A stretch of 64,000 nt of DNA from Sphingomonas sp. KRR8 (GTDB lineage Bacteria; Pseudomonadota; Alphaproteobacteria; Sphingomonadales; Sphingomonadaceae). The notes below the pieces were generated by a model. It was not told where the DNA came from. It was given only the letters and a program-made list of their open reading frames with translations, and searched no databases. The stretch spans positions 930,001 through 994,000 of the forward strand of contig NZ_CP097462.1 of the NCBI RefSeq assembly GCF_023559245.1. The letters are read 5' to 3'. Below, one piece after another: positions 44,621 to 53,938 of the stretch (positions are counted from its first letter, which is position 1; each line of letters opens with the position of its first letter). The position numbers and the translations under genes are program-made.

Positions 44621-46423
44621 CTAGTTGCCGGGCTCTGGCGCCGGTGCTTCCGGCGGCTCGGGGGGTTCAGGGTCCGCCGCATCCGCCGCATCGCCGCGCG
44701 TCCACTTCGGAGGACGGGGCGGTTTGGCCGGTCTTACCTTGACCTTGGCCAGCGACTGCGCCGCCACGCCAAGCGCCTTATATTCGACGAGCTGCTGAGG
44801 GGTCAGCCCGGTGCGCCCCTGCGCTCGCAGCTGACGGGCGTAGCTTGCATCGACGCCCATGGCGCGCATGCTGGTGAGATCGTGCAGCGCAAGGCCGCGA
44901 TAGCCTTCCCGGGCCAGCTCGGCGACGTAAGCGGGCGATACGCCGACTGCTCGCGCGCCGGTCAGGTCGCCTGCATCGCGCGCCTGATAACCCGCAGCCA
45001 TCATCGCCCGCAGCCAGTTCGGCGTGACCCCGACCGCCTGCATTCCCATCAGATCGTCGGAGTCGAGGCGAAGCGATGGCGCTGCCGCGCGGATCTGCGC
45101 GGCGTAGCCTGGATCGACCCTTCCCGCCCGGGCCGCGGCGGCTTGGGCCACCGCCTCAGCACGAGCCTCGATCGCGGCTTCGTTGGCGCGGCCGGCCGCC
45201 TCCATGGCCCGCTCCTGCGCTCCAGCGGCAAGCTGGCGGCGAGCGTCGGCGAGCGCTTCATCGGCGTCGCGGCGAGCCTCGGCCTGCTGCTTGTTAGCGA
45301 AGGCAGCGGCCACCTGCGTCGTGACGACGGCGGAGGTCACTTGAGTAGCCTGGGCCACCGACGAGGCCACCACGGCCGGCAACGATTCAGCGGGTGCGGC
45401 GACTCGGTAAGCGCTGCGGCCCGTATGACTGGCGACGGAAGGGACCAGCGTCAGCGCGGCCAGCGGCGCCGCCGCTGCGACCACGCCGAGCGCCAGGCCA
45501 GCGGCGAAGCCGCGTGCAACCGGCGTACGCGGCAGGCTAGAGTCCAGCACGCGCCGAACCCGTCGTGAGAGGCTGTTGCGGGCCGGCGCGACGCCGTGCG
45601 ACGCGAGCAGGATGCCGCGGCACTCGTGGCGGGCGACACCCACGAGCAGCTGCGCATAATCGGTGTTGGCCACATTCGCGGCGAGCACCGCGTCGTCCGC
45701 CGTTTCCTCACGCAGCTGGTGCGCTTCGCGCGCCAGCAGCCACACGAGCGGGTTGAACCAGAACAGCGCTGTGACGATCCGTGCCAGCAGCAGCTTGGCC
45801 CAGTCGAGCCCCCGGACGTGCGCCAGCTCATGCGCGATGATCGCCTCTGCGTCGCTGTGCGCGGCGATCGCTTCGTCGTTGATCAGAATGACCGGCCGAA
45901 GCACGCCCCAGCTGATCGGCGACTTGAGATCACCGCTGCTAAGCAAGGCCGTGCCGTGCTTGAACTCCATGCGGCGCTGCGCATGGGCGAGCGCGCTGAT
46001 CCAGCTCGGCTCCACCAGCACACTCGCGCGAGCTCTCAGAGTGAGCAGTCGCAAGACGGCGAGTATGGTGACGACCAGCAGCGCGGTGGCGGGCAGTCCA
46101 TAAAGCAGCGGCCACAGGTTGGTGATGTCGAACGCCGGCATGGCGGAAGGCACCGCGCCGGCTGCCGTGGCAATAGGTCCAACCGAGGACACGGCAGGTG
46201 CCGTTACGAGGGGCTCCGCGACCGGCGCCAAGACCGGCGCGCTCACCACCAGTTGCGGCAGGAACAACGAGCCCAGCGGCATGATCAGCAGCGCCAGCAG
46301 CCCGAAGTGGGCGACCATGTTGCGCTCGGCGGCCGAGCGGTCTTGCAACAGCCCCAACAGGCCCAGGGTTAATCCGGCGATCAGCAGCGACTTGAGCGCG
46401 AACGGAATGAACAGCGCGACCAT
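44621..46423 (-). CDS. BlaR1-type M56 metallopeptidase with C-terminal repeats
   Basis: 600-aa membrane protein. Three or four N-terminal helices, then the zinc site HELAH (about residue 199) and a distal Glu in REETADDAVLA, as in BlaR1/MecR1 antirepressor proteases. A long Ala/Arg/Glu coiled coil (about 390-450) leads to about four ALGVTP-like repeats and a Pro-rich tail. It has no penicillin-binding sensor domain. The start directly follows the BlaI-like gene, so the two form a signal-protease/repressor pair: the protease cleaves the repressor on sensing an unknown extracellular signal. Confidence 0.88.
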   Translation of the reverse strand: MVALFIPFALKSLLIAGLTLGLLGLLQDRSAAERNMVAHFGLLALLIMPLGSLFLPQLVVSAPVLAPVAEPLVTAPAVSSVGPIATAAGAVPSAMPAFDITNLWPLLYGLPATALLVVTILAVLRLLTLRARASVLVEPSWISALAHAQRRMEFKHGTALLSSGDLKSPISWGVLRPVILINDEAIAAHSDAEAIIAHELAHVRGLDWAKLLLARIVTALFWFNPLVWLLAREAHQLREETADDAVLAANVANTDYAQLLVGVARHECRGILLASHGVAPARNSLSRRVRRVLDSSLPRTPVARGFAAGLALGVVAAAAPLAALTLVPSVASHTGRSAYRVAAPAESLPAVVASSVAQATQVTSAVVTTQVAAAFANKQQAEARRDADEALADARRQLAAGAQERAMEAAGRANEAAIEARAEAVAQAAAARAGRVDPGYAAQIRAAAPSLRLDSDDLMGMQAVGVTPNWLRAMMAAGYQARDAGDLTGARAVGVSPAYVAELAREGYRGLALHDLTSMRAMGVDASYARQLRAQGRTGLTPQQLVEYKALGVAAQSLAKVKVRPAKPPRPPKWTRGDAADAADPEPPEPPEAPAPEPGN

Positions 46424-46424
46424 C

Positions 46425-46802
46425 CTACTTACCCTTCGCCTTGCGCGCCTCGGCGATCATCCGCTCAAGCGCATCGAGTTCCTGGTCGTCGATCCGGTCC
46501 GACATGCCGAGCAGCGCACTGGCGGCACTGGTCGGTGAACCGTTGAAGAACACCCGCACCACTTCGGAAAGCGCCGATTTGCGAGCGGTCTGGTCGGACT
46601 GGGCCGGAGCGTATAGGTAGCCGCGCTCGCTTTCGCCGCGCCGAACCGCGCCCTTGTCCTCCAGCCGGCGGAGCATGGTGCGCACGGCCGAGCCGCTCAG
46701 CGGCTCCGGCAGGGCTTCCACGACCTCAGCTGCGGTCATTGCCCCGCGCTGGTAAAGAAGGTCGACAATCTGCCGTTCTTTGGGTGGCAAGCGGTTCAGC
46801 AC
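46425..46802 (-). CDS. BlaI/MecI/CopY-family repressor
   Basis: About 125-aa winged-helix repressor: LPPKERQIVDLLYQRG, then AVRTMLRRLEDKGAVRR recognition helix and a C-terminal dimerisation helix bundle. Family members are inactivated by cleavage by a cognate M56 protease, which is encoded immediately downstream. The frame opens with TTG at 46811, but GTG at 46802 lies about ten bases after an AAGGAG site and fits better. Two operator-like inverted repeats precede it. Confidence 0.9.
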   Translation of the reverse strand: MLNRLPPKERQIVDLLYQRGAMTAAEVVEALPEPLSGSAVRTMLRRLEDKGAVRRGESERGYLYAPAQSDQTARKSALSEVVRVFFNGSPTSAASALLGMSDRIDDQELDALERMIAEARKAKGK

Positions 46803-46820
46803 GACTCGCAAACTCCTTAG

Positions 46821-46850
46821 CTACATTTGTAGCGTACGCCACAATTGTAG
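46821..46850. promoter_or_regulatory. Tandem BlaI-type operators
   Basis: CTACATTTGTAG at 46821-46832 and ACAATTGT within CCACAATTGTAGC at 46839-46851: two dyads with the ACA-nn-TGT spacing of BlaI/MecI operators, 18 bases apart centre to centre, just upstream of the repressor gene. Autoregulation of the repressor-protease operon is the natural reading. Confidence 0.65.
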
Positions 46851-47371
46851 CGCGTGCAAGCCTCTTGCGAAGCGAAGGTCTGGATCGGCTCAAGCGGACT
46901 CGGCCAGGAAGCCGAATGAGCGATCGCTATTCAGCGGTGCTCACCTGAAAGCAGACGGCCTGCATTCCGCTCGATACAGATGTTGGCGTGGTTTGAAGCC
47001 GGCCTCAGCATCGAAACCAACCTGTGTGCAGATTCTAAGTAGTCACAGATGAAATGTGACTAATCTCGGGCCCAGCAATTACCGGACTTCCCCATCCGTA
47101 TCCGGTCCAGGGCGCGATCCAGATATTAAGTCCGTCGTGACCGCCGGAGCGGTTCGACGGGATGTACAGGCGCATGTCGTACGGATCGGAGATGGGGCAG
47201 CCATCGTTTCAAGACGTGTTCAGCTGCTTGCTCGAAGTGAGCAGGGACTCCGCGTTAATCGCAGGCCCCCAGTCAGCCGACTGGCCTAAGTACCGACCAA
47301 GGACCAAAGGTCCATATAGGTGCGCCTCCGGAACGATCCTACGCTCGGTTCGAGCAGGGTGGAGGAACTTC
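46851..47371. other. Intergenic region upstream of the rhodopsin gene
   Basis: About 520 bases without a supportable gene. It carries GCGGAC/GCAGAC pieces of the dispersed intergenic repeat near 46889-46965 and must hold the rhodopsin promoter. A GGAGG site at 47361 precedes the rhodopsin ATG. No light-response operator can be named from sequence. Confidence 0.4.
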
Positions 47372-48127
47372 ATGGATCACCTAACTTCCGGCCAATACCT
47401 ACTGGTCTACAACGCTTTCTCGTTCACGCTGGCGACGATGGCGGCAGCGACCTTGTTTCTGTGGCTCAGTCGGCCACAAGTCGCTCCAGAATACCGCACC
47501 GCGCTACTCATCTCCGGTCTCGTCACGGCCATTGCAGCCTATCACTACTGGCGCATTTTCGAGAGTTGGAACGCTGCCTATACGTTGCGCGGCGGCCTCG
47601 TCACCGAAACCGGGTTCGGTTTCAATGACGCCTACCGTTACGTCGACTGGCTGTTGACGGTTCCTCTGCTGCTCCTTGAATTGGTGCTGATCATGCGCCT
47701 CTCCGAAGAGGCGACTTTCAAGAAGGCGAGCCGGCTCGGACTTGCGGCGGCCCTCATGATCATCCTTGGCTATCCAGGCGAGATCGCGGCGGACAATGGC
47801 ACCAGGGCGTTGTGGGGCACCCTTTCCACCATCCCCTTCCTTTACATTGTCTACGAACTGTTCGTCGGCCTTGGCGAGGCGGTGAAGCGGCAACCGGAAG
47901 GTGCGCGAAACCTTGTGAATGTCGCCCGCTGGCTCACCTTCATGTCATGGGGCTTCTACCCCATCGTCTACATGATCCCATACACCTCGTTCTCGGGAGC
48001 GGCCGTGGAGACCGGTGTCCAGATCGGCTACACCATCGCGGACCTGATCGCGAAGGCTGGGGTCGGCGTGCTTATCTACCTCATCGCTCGGCGGAAGAGC
48101 GCAAGCGAGGGGTATAAAGTCCTTTGA
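47372..48127 (+). CDS. Xanthorhodopsin-like proton-pumping rhodopsin
   Basis: 251-aa seven-helix microbial rhodopsin. Helix C reads RYVDWLLTVPLLLLELVLIM: Asp-92, Thr-96 and Glu-103 give the DTE signature of light-driven outward proton pumps. Leu-100 at the tuning position predicts green absorption. Lys-228 in helix G (TIADLIAKAG) is the retinal Schiff base with Asp-224 as second counterion, and His-58 pairs with Asp-92 as in proteorhodopsin. Gly-133 before YPGE may be the small residue that lets a carotenoid antenna bind in xanthorhodopsins. GGAGG site upstream; blh follows. Confidence 0.96.
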   Translation: MDHLTSGQYLLVYNAFSFTLATMAAATLFLWLSRPQVAPEYRTALLISGLVTAIAAYHYWRIFESWNAAYTLRGGLVTETGFGFNDAYRYVDWLLTVPLLLLELVLIMRLSEEATFKKASRLGLAAALMIILGYPGEIAADNGTRALWGTLSTIPFLYIVYELFVGLGEAVKRQPEGARNLVNVARWLTFMSWGFYPIVYMIPYTSFSGAAVETGVQIGYTIADLIAKAGVGVLIYLIARRKSASEGYKVL

Positions 48128-48189
48128 TCGCGGGTTCGGCGGGGCTCCCTCGGGGCGCCCCGCCGACGGCCGAGCAGGATGCCTGGCAC

Positions 48190-49086
48190 ATGGCTTCAGT
48201 CCCCGCCCGCCCAATCCTCGCGATGACAGCGATGGTCCTGCTGGCACCGGCGCTGGGTATCGACCTTTCGGGGGCGACAGCTACCTGCATTCTGTGTGCT
48301 GCGCTGCTGCTGGTCGGGCTGCCGCACGGCACGCTCGATATCGAGCGGATTCGCGCTGCGACCCGCCAAGCTCACGGCGGGATGATCGGTCTGCTGGCAC
48401 TCTACGTCGCGCTCGCCGGGATCATGTTCTTTTTCTGGCAGGTCGCACCGCTACTCGCGCTCGCAGTCTTCCTTGCGACGGCGACTGTTCACTTCAGCGA
48501 GGACTGGCGCTCGATGGGTGAGCCTCTGCTGGGCGGAGCCATGGCCCTTTCCCTCCTGACCGCACCAGCCCTGCTCCATGGTGCCGAGCTTACAGCCATC
48601 TTCACGGCGGTGACGGGAATGCGATCGGCGGGTCTGGTGACCGATGGTCTACTGATGAGTGCCCCTATCGCCCTGCTGATTGCACTCGTCGGCATCTTCG
48701 ATCTCGCCCGGCGCGGCGAACATGCGCTGGCTGCAGTGGCGATTGCCCTGATCTCCTCGATGGTCCTTGCCCCACCGCTGGTGGGGTTCGCATTGTTCTT
48801 CTGTCTCTTCCATTCGCCGCTCCATCTTCGTGAAGCGTTCAGGGAAGTGACCCTGACACCCCTCCGCCGAGCAATGATCGTCTCGCTGCTGACGGGAGCC
48901 GCCCTTGGCATTGCTGCCGTTCTGTCCCGGATCGAGTGGCGGGGAACGCTGCCGGCCAGCTGGCTGGCAGCGACGTTCATGACCTTGTCGATCCTCACCA
49001 TCCCGCACATGCTTGCCCCCGTGCTCACCGACGGCCTTCTGATGAGAAGGAGCCGTCAGCAAAGGTGTCTGGATCGAAGCTGCTGA
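48190..49086 (+). CDS. blh: Brp/Blh-type beta-carotene 15,15'-dioxygenase
   Basis: 298-aa membrane enzyme that cleaves beta-carotene to two retinals for the rhodopsin. The iron-binding His motifs LPHGTLD (His-46), VHFSEDW (His-101), LFHSPLH and IPHMLAP are in the usual order among eight or so helices. A TTG at 48124 overlapping the rhodopsin stop is in frame, but the ATG at 48190 with AGGA upstream gives the normal length. Cotranscribed with the rhodopsin. Carotenoid synthesis genes are not in this window. Confidence 0.92.
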   Translation: MASVPARPILAMTAMVLLAPALGIDLSGATATCILCAALLLVGLPHGTLDIERIRAATRQAHGGMIGLLALYVALAGIMFFFWQVAPLLALAVFLATATVHFSEDWRSMGEPLLGGAMALSLLTAPALLHGAELTAIFTAVTGMRSAGLVTDGLLMSAPIALLIALVGIFDLARRGEHALAAVAIALISSMVLAPPLVGFALFFCLFHSPLHLREAFREVTLTPLRRAMIVSLLTGAALGIAAVLSRIEWRGTLPASWLAATFMTLSILTIPHMLAPVLTDGLLMRRSRQQRCLDRSC

Positions 49087-49333
49087 AGGGCGGCCCAAAT
49101 GCCTCATCGGCGATCAGGTTCAATGTCGGCTTCCTAACCCATGACGGACTCGGGCAAAAGTCTGAGCACCCCCTTAGCAGCCCTTCAAACAGACCCACCC
49201 GAATGGCGGCAAGTGGCCAACAGCGACCATCCAGCATGTGGGCAAGGGCCCGAACTAGATTTGCGTCCCACCAAGTGCAGCCGGAAAGCTGCCTCTCAAG
49301 CCCTGAGTAAGAAAGCTCAGGTAAGCGCTGCGA

Positions 49334-49615
49334 ATGCCCAGACTTACTCTGTTGCTTGGTGCAGCCCTGCTGGTGCTGAACCTCTGGACCGTGGCCTGCT
49401 TCTGGCACGATAAACGGCGAGCAATTGCAGGGGAGCGTCGGATACCGGAGCGGGACCTTCTATGCCTGGCGCTGCTTGGCGGATCTCCCGGCGCATTGGT
49501 GGCGCGTCAAATCTTCCGTCACAAGACGCGCAAGGAGCCCTTTTCCACCCAGCTTTTCGTTATCGTCGCCTTGCAACTCGGCGTTGCCCTTGGGATGTTT
49601 ATCGCCCTCGCATAA
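49334..49615 (+). CDS. DUF1294 membrane protein
   Basis: 93-aa protein with two or three hydrophobic segments and the pattern DKRRAIAGERRIPERDLLCLALLGGSPGAL followed by FRHKTRKEPF, which identifies DUF1294. In many bacteria this domain is fused to a cold-shock domain; here it stands alone. Function unknown. About 250 bases separate it from blh and hold nothing recognisable. Confidence 0.8.
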   Translation: MPRLTLLLGAALLVLNLWTVACFWHDKRRAIAGERRIPERDLLCLALLGGSPGALVARQIFRHKTRKEPFSTQLFVIVALQLGVALGMFIALA

Positions 49616-49699
49616 AGAGCCCACGTCGCTAGGCCGTTTACCGTGCCTGCGGGTGGTCAGGCCTGCGCTCGGGAGGACCGGCAATGGCCCCAAGCGGCA

Positions 49700-50400
49700 T
49701 CAACTCACGCTGAGAAAGCGCCTCAAACCCCTCCCGCAAGCTCGCGGATTGTCAGCGCGAGCCCACAGGATAGCTGTCGGCGCTGTTACGCGAGACCGAG
49801 CCGTTGGCCACGGCTGCTCCGAGCAAGAGGATTCCGGCAAGTGCGGTGCTGCCATTGATGTGCCGGATTTCGTTCCGTACCCGCCGTTCAACACCGTCGA
49901 CGTGATCGACGAGCCAGGCTCCGCATAGTCGACCGGACCGACAGGAGACTGGCCATAGTTCGAGTAGGATGCCCAAACATCTCTCCTGGCGAGCTGGCCG
50001 AATGCCGCCACTGTATAGACGTTCGCGCCATTCGCCCGAGCCGGCAAGTAATTGCTCGCATTTTGCGTGTCGTTGCCCGCGGCGATCGTGACTCGAATAC
50101 TGGTTTGCCCAAGCCCGACCACAGCGGAGTCGAGCGAGTCGAGTGCAACCGTCTCCAGACTGAGATTGGCGACGTCGCCGGGGCTCGCAGTCGTCCCCAC
50201 CTGGCCGGCGAGGAAGTCGATGGCGGCGATGACCCCGGAATCCGCGCCGTTGCCGGACGCATCCAGCACGCGCAGTGAGACGAGGGTCGCACCGCCGCTC
50301 GCATCCCCGCGCGTGGCGCGAGTGTGGCGACGGTCATGCCCATCGGCATCAGCATGAGCGCAAATAGCGCCAGCAGACGGATGAGTTTCTCGGTCACGTC
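49700..50400 (-). pseudogene. Remnant of a subtilisin-like (S8) serine peptidase
   Basis: The minus frame reads [39 protein letters not shown] and the serine box GTSMAAPH, which are ordered blocks of the S8 peptidase catalytic domain. The blocks with the catalytic Asp and His are missing, and after the serine box the sequence loses sense. Upstream, in a different frame, is a signal-like [19 protein letters not shown] (about 50330-50400), so the 5' end of one gene seems joined out of frame to the middle of the peptidase. Non-functional. Confidence 0.7.
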
Positions 50401-50512
50401 ACGCAGATTGGCCTTGATAAGAGAGCCCGCAATAATGTGCGTCAGATTGGTCAGCCCACTTGCTGATCGTGCGGGGGCTGCACATACCGGCGCCTTCACT
50501 TGGGGTCGGCGA

Positions 50513-51802
50513 ATGCTTCGCAAATTGCTCTTCATGCTCATGGTTTTGGCGGGCGCGAGTTCCGCGTCGGCGGAAGGGCAGCCGCACCTGTTGCTGCGGC
50601 CCGATGCGGTATTTGATGCCGTCGGCACCGCGCCGCATCGCGGGTGGCAAGTGCTGGTCAGCGGCGACCGGATCGAGGCGGTCGGACCGGCGCTGACCGT
50701 ACCGGTCGGCACGCGGGTCATCGACCTGCCCGGCGCAACCCTCATTCCCGGCATGATCGAGGGTCATGGCCACCTGTTCCTCCACCCGTACAATGAGGCA
50801 AAGTGGGATGCGCAGGTGCTGAACGAGCCGCTGGCGCTGCGGACGGCGCGGGCGGTGATGAACGCCCGCGCGACCTTGCTTGCTGGCTTCACCACCGAAC
50901 GTGACCTCGGCACCGAGGGAGCCGGCTACGCCGACGTCGGGCTGCGCCAGGCGATCGACCAGGGCATCGTGTCGGGTCCGCATCTGCTCGTCGCGACGCG
51001 GGCCATCGTGGCCAAGGGTGCTTATGGTCCCAAAGGCTTCGAACCCGGTGTCGCGATCCCGCAGGGAGCCGAGGAGGCTAGTGGCGTCGAAGGGATCGTC
51101 GCCGCCGTTCGCAGCCAGATCGCGGCCGGTGCGGACGTGATCAAGCTGTACGGCGACTACCGCTGGCGCTCCGGGGAAGACAGCCGACCAACCTTCTCGC
51201 AGGCCGAAATGGCGGCGGCGGTTTCCGCGGCGCACGACGCCGGCCGGCTGGTTGCGGTGCACACGGTGACTCCCGAAGGCATGCGCCGGGCGATCTCAGC
51301 AGGCGCGGACACCATCGAGCATGGCTATGGCGGGACCGCCGAGATCTTTGCCGCGATGAAGGCGCGCGGAATGACGCTGTGCCCGACGCTGACCGCGGCG
51401 GACGCGGTGTCACGCTATGCCGGGTGGAACGGGTCCGAGCCGGCTCCGGCATCGGTGGCGACCAGCCGCCGCTCGTTCGTGCTGGCGCGAAAATCTGGCG
51501 TGCGTATCTGCGCCGGCGGAGACGTGGGCGTGTTCGCGCATGGCGACAATGCGCGCGAGCTGGAGCTGATGGTGGCGGATGGAATGCCGGCGACCGAGGT
51601 CATGCTGGCGGTGACGTCCGTCAATGCTCGCGCCTTCGGGTTGACCGATCGCGGCCGGATTCAACCGGGCCTTCGCGCCGACCTGGTGGCGGTCGCGGGT
51701 GATCCCACGACCGATATTGCCGCGACAAGGCGCGTGCGGTTGGTGATCAAGGATGGGCAAATCGTCAGGGACGACGCCGCGGTTCACTCGCCGGGACGAT
51801 AA
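50513..51802 (+). CDS. Secreted amidohydrolase (imidazolonepropionase/prolidase-like)
   Basis: 429-aa exported hydrolase with a signal peptide ending SSASA. The metal-dependent amidohydrolase core shows GHGH in [15 protein letters not shown], Lys in DVIKLYGD, His in VAVHTVT and TIEHGYG, and Asp in [12 protein letters not shown]. The C-terminal urease-like lobe ends the protein. Probable dipeptidase or similar; substrate unknown. The frame is open to 50324, but the ATG at 50513 begins the signal peptide. Its stop overlaps the convergent acylase gene by 19 bases. Confidence 0.88.
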   Translation: MLRKLLFMLMVLAGASSASAEGQPHLLLRPDAVFDAVGTAPHRGWQVLVSGDRIEAVGPALTVPVGTRVIDLPGATLIPGMIEGHGHLFLHPYNEAKWDAQVLNEPLALRTARAVMNARATLLAGFTTERDLGTEGAGYADVGLRQAIDQGIVSGPHLLVATRAIVAKGAYGPKGFEPGVAIPQGAEEASGVEGIVAAVRSQIAAGADVIKLYGDYRWRSGEDSRPTFSQAEMAAAVSAAHDAGRLVAVHTVTPEGMRRAISAGADTIEHGYGGTAEIFAAMKARGMTLCPTLTAADAVSRYAGWNGSEPAPASVATSRRSFVLARKSGVRICAGGDVGVFAHGDNARELELMVADGMPATEVMLAVTSVNARAFGLTDRGRIQPGLRADLVAVAGDPTTDIAATRRVRLVIKDGQIVRDDAAVHSPGR

Positions 51803-53934
51803 CGCCGCTCGACATGACTGGTGAGTTCGTCGGGGTAGAAGTAGACCGGCCGAAGCGCACCACTGGCGTAGCGGCCAGCCTGGTCGTTGAAGTGCGGCGA
51901 CCCGAGATGACCGCTCTCCCCGCCGGCGGTGACCGCCACCGCCCGCACGCGCGGCCCAAACTCGACCACCGACACGAAACTGTTGCCCGACGTGCCGTAC
52001 CAGCGAATGGTCCCCGGCTTAGGCGCTGATCCGAATGACGCCAGCGAACCATAGATGGCCGAGGCGAACGGTACAGGAATGCTTGGCTGCGCATCGCTGA
52101 ACGGGTGGTCGATCCTGCTCGACACGCGCTGAAAGCGGTTCACCTCGCCCCAGGGCATCGCCCAGCGGCCGTACTCGCGCACAAGGCGGGCCTTGGCCTG
52201 TTCAAGCGCGTCGAGCTTTTGCGCCGGACTTGTAGCGGTCGCAAGCCGGGCCATGCTGGCGTTGCGCGGTTCGTCGGGAATCTTGCTGAGCGCCGTTTGG
52301 AGCGCATCGCCCCAGAACATGGCCAAGGTCTGCGGTACGCTTTCCGCGCTCCAGCGGTAATCCCATGGCCGCAACGTCGCGATAAGGGGCGTGAGCTCGG
52401 CCCGGCGCCTATCACTTGCGGGTAGCGCGTCAAACGCGCGCAGCAGCGCCGGGATCATTTCGGCGAACCCTGGCTGATAGCTGTCGTAAGCCGCCGCGCG
52501 CAGTGCCTCGAGCGTCCAGCCGCGACGACCGCTCAGCAATTGCACGGCGTGGAGGCCGCGAAAGTTCTCGCCGACCGAATCCATATATCTGGGAAAGCGG
52601 CGCGGATCGGGACTGTTGGGCCCCGCTGCGCGATACGGCCAGGCGTTGGTGTTCTGCACCCAGCCATTCGCCGGATTGATGGCGTTGGGCAGCTCGGCCA
52701 TCGCATGAAGCCCGCGCCAATCGGTCCGCGGATCACTCCCGTCGACGACCTTGCCATAATCAAAACGATTGTCGCGGCGAGGCACGAACTGCGGAAGGAG
52801 AAAGGCGATCTCGCCCGAGCGGGTCGCGACCAGCGTGTTGTTCGAGCTGTTGGCCTGCAGCTTCGCGACCTGCAGGAAACCGCTCAGGTCATGCGCCTTG
52901 GTCCGAAGGAAGCTCTGCTCCAGCGCGGGGACTGGCCGGTCCATCATTGCGAAGGCGACCCAGCGGCCGCCTTCCGCGCGCACGATCGGCCCGCGATGGG
53001 TGCGCCAGGTGTTGAAGGTGCGGCTGGCGAGGCGGCCGTCAGCGGTACGGTAGCGAATGGTGATCGGCCGCACGCCCAACGGCCGCCAGTGCTGGCCAAA
53101 GCGGTAGAGGCGCTGCTGCCCCTGCCCGCGCACGTCGACGGCGAACTCGTCGACGCTGTCCACCCCGCTTGAAGTGTGCATCCAACCAAGATCGGGGTTG
53201 AAGCCCTGGTAGATGAAGAACTGCCCCCAAGTCGCTGCGCCGTAAGCGTTGAGCCCTTCGCCGCTCGTGACCTGCTGCTCCGCGCGGAAGAAGAAGCTGG
53301 TATGCGGGTTGATCAGCAGCAGCGCATGGCCACTCGCCGTGAGGGTCGGCGCGATGGCTACGCCGTTGGAACCGCGCGGTTCACCGTCGTTGACCTGGGC
53401 CGCTGCAAGCGAAGTCAGTTCACCCGAGTAGAAACGCTGCAAATTCTTGAGGTCGATTCGTTCGATATCGCCGCCGATGCTACCCTCGGTGAAGCTCAGC
53501 GCCATCCACGGCTCGAAACGGGTGAGCACGCGCGGCTTCACTTCGGGGTGGCTGGCGAGATAGTAGTTCAGCCCAGACGCCCACGCTTGCACCAGCCGCT
53601 TCAGCCAAGGCGGGCTCGCCGCAAACCGCGCCTTTAGTTCAGGTTCACTGACGTAGAGCCGGGCCCGGAGATCCTGCCAAATCGCGCCCTCCCCTTCCGC
53701 TTCGGCGGTGCGGCCAAGAGCGGTGAGGTAATTGGCTTCGATCCGCGGAAAGTCATCCTCCGCCTGCGCGTACATCATCCCGAACACGGCATCGGCGTCG
53801 GTCGCAGCACGGACGTGGGCAACGCCCCAATCGTCGCGAGTGATGGTAACCCTCGCGGCTTCGTCGCGCCACTGCCGAACCTGCGGCGGCGAGGCGGCCG
53901 TGAGGATCAGCAATCCGAGGGCAAAGGCACGCAC
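51784..53934 (-). CDS. Penicillin-acylase family (S45) N-acyl amide hydrolase
   Basis: 716-aa periplasmic Ntn-hydrolase precursor. Signal peptide, alpha chain, then the autocleavage/nucleophile site [10 protein letters not shown] with Ser-189 as first residue of the beta chain, followed by INPHTSFF. The Asn in [11 protein letters not shown] near residue 380 fits the oxyanion hole. The family includes penicillin, aculeacin and acyl-homoserine-lactone acylases; this one cannot be assigned to a substrate. It is four bases from the S9 peptidase gene upstream, so the two are probably cotranscribed and may degrade acylated peptides. Confidence 0.88.
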   Translation of the reverse strand: MRAFALGLLILTAASPPQVRQWRDEAARVTITRDDWGVAHVRAATDADAVFGMMYAQAEDDFPRIEANYLTALGRTAEAEGEGAIWQDLRARLYVSEPELKARFAASPPWLKRLVQAWASGLNYYLASHPEVKPRVLTRFEPWMALSFTEGSIGGDIERIDLKNLQRFYSGELTSLAAAQVNDGEPRGSNGVAIAPTLTASGHALLLINPHTSFFFRAEQQVTSGEGLNAYGAATWGQFFIYQGFNPDLGWMHTSSGVDSVDEFAVDVRGQGQQRLYRFGQHWRPLGVRPITIRYRTADGRLASRTFNTWRTHRGPIVRAEGGRWVAFAMMDRPVPALEQSFLRTKAHDLSGFLQVAKLQANSSNNTLVATRSGEIAFLLPQFVPRRDNRFDYGKVVDGSDPRTDWRGLHAMAELPNAINPANGWVQNTNAWPYRAAGPNSPDPRRFPRYMDSVGENFRGLHAVQLLSGRRGWTLEALRAAAYDSYQPGFAEMIPALLRAFDALPASDRRRAELTPLIATLRPWDYRWSAESVPQTLAMFWGDALQTALSKIPDEPRNASMARLATATSPAQKLDALEQAKARLVREYGRWAMPWGEVNRFQRVSSRIDHPFSDAQPSIPVPFASAIYGSLASFGSAPKPGTIRWYGTSGNSFVSVVEFGPRVRAVAVTAGGESGHLGSPHFNDQAGRYASGALRPVYFYPDELTSHVERRYRPGE

Positions 53935-53938
53935 AGCC

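Noticed and set aside
50324..50512. Upstream extension of the amidohydrolase
   Set aside because: The signal peptide begins at the ATG at 50513; the extra 63 residues would place it internally and they overlap the peptidase remnant.
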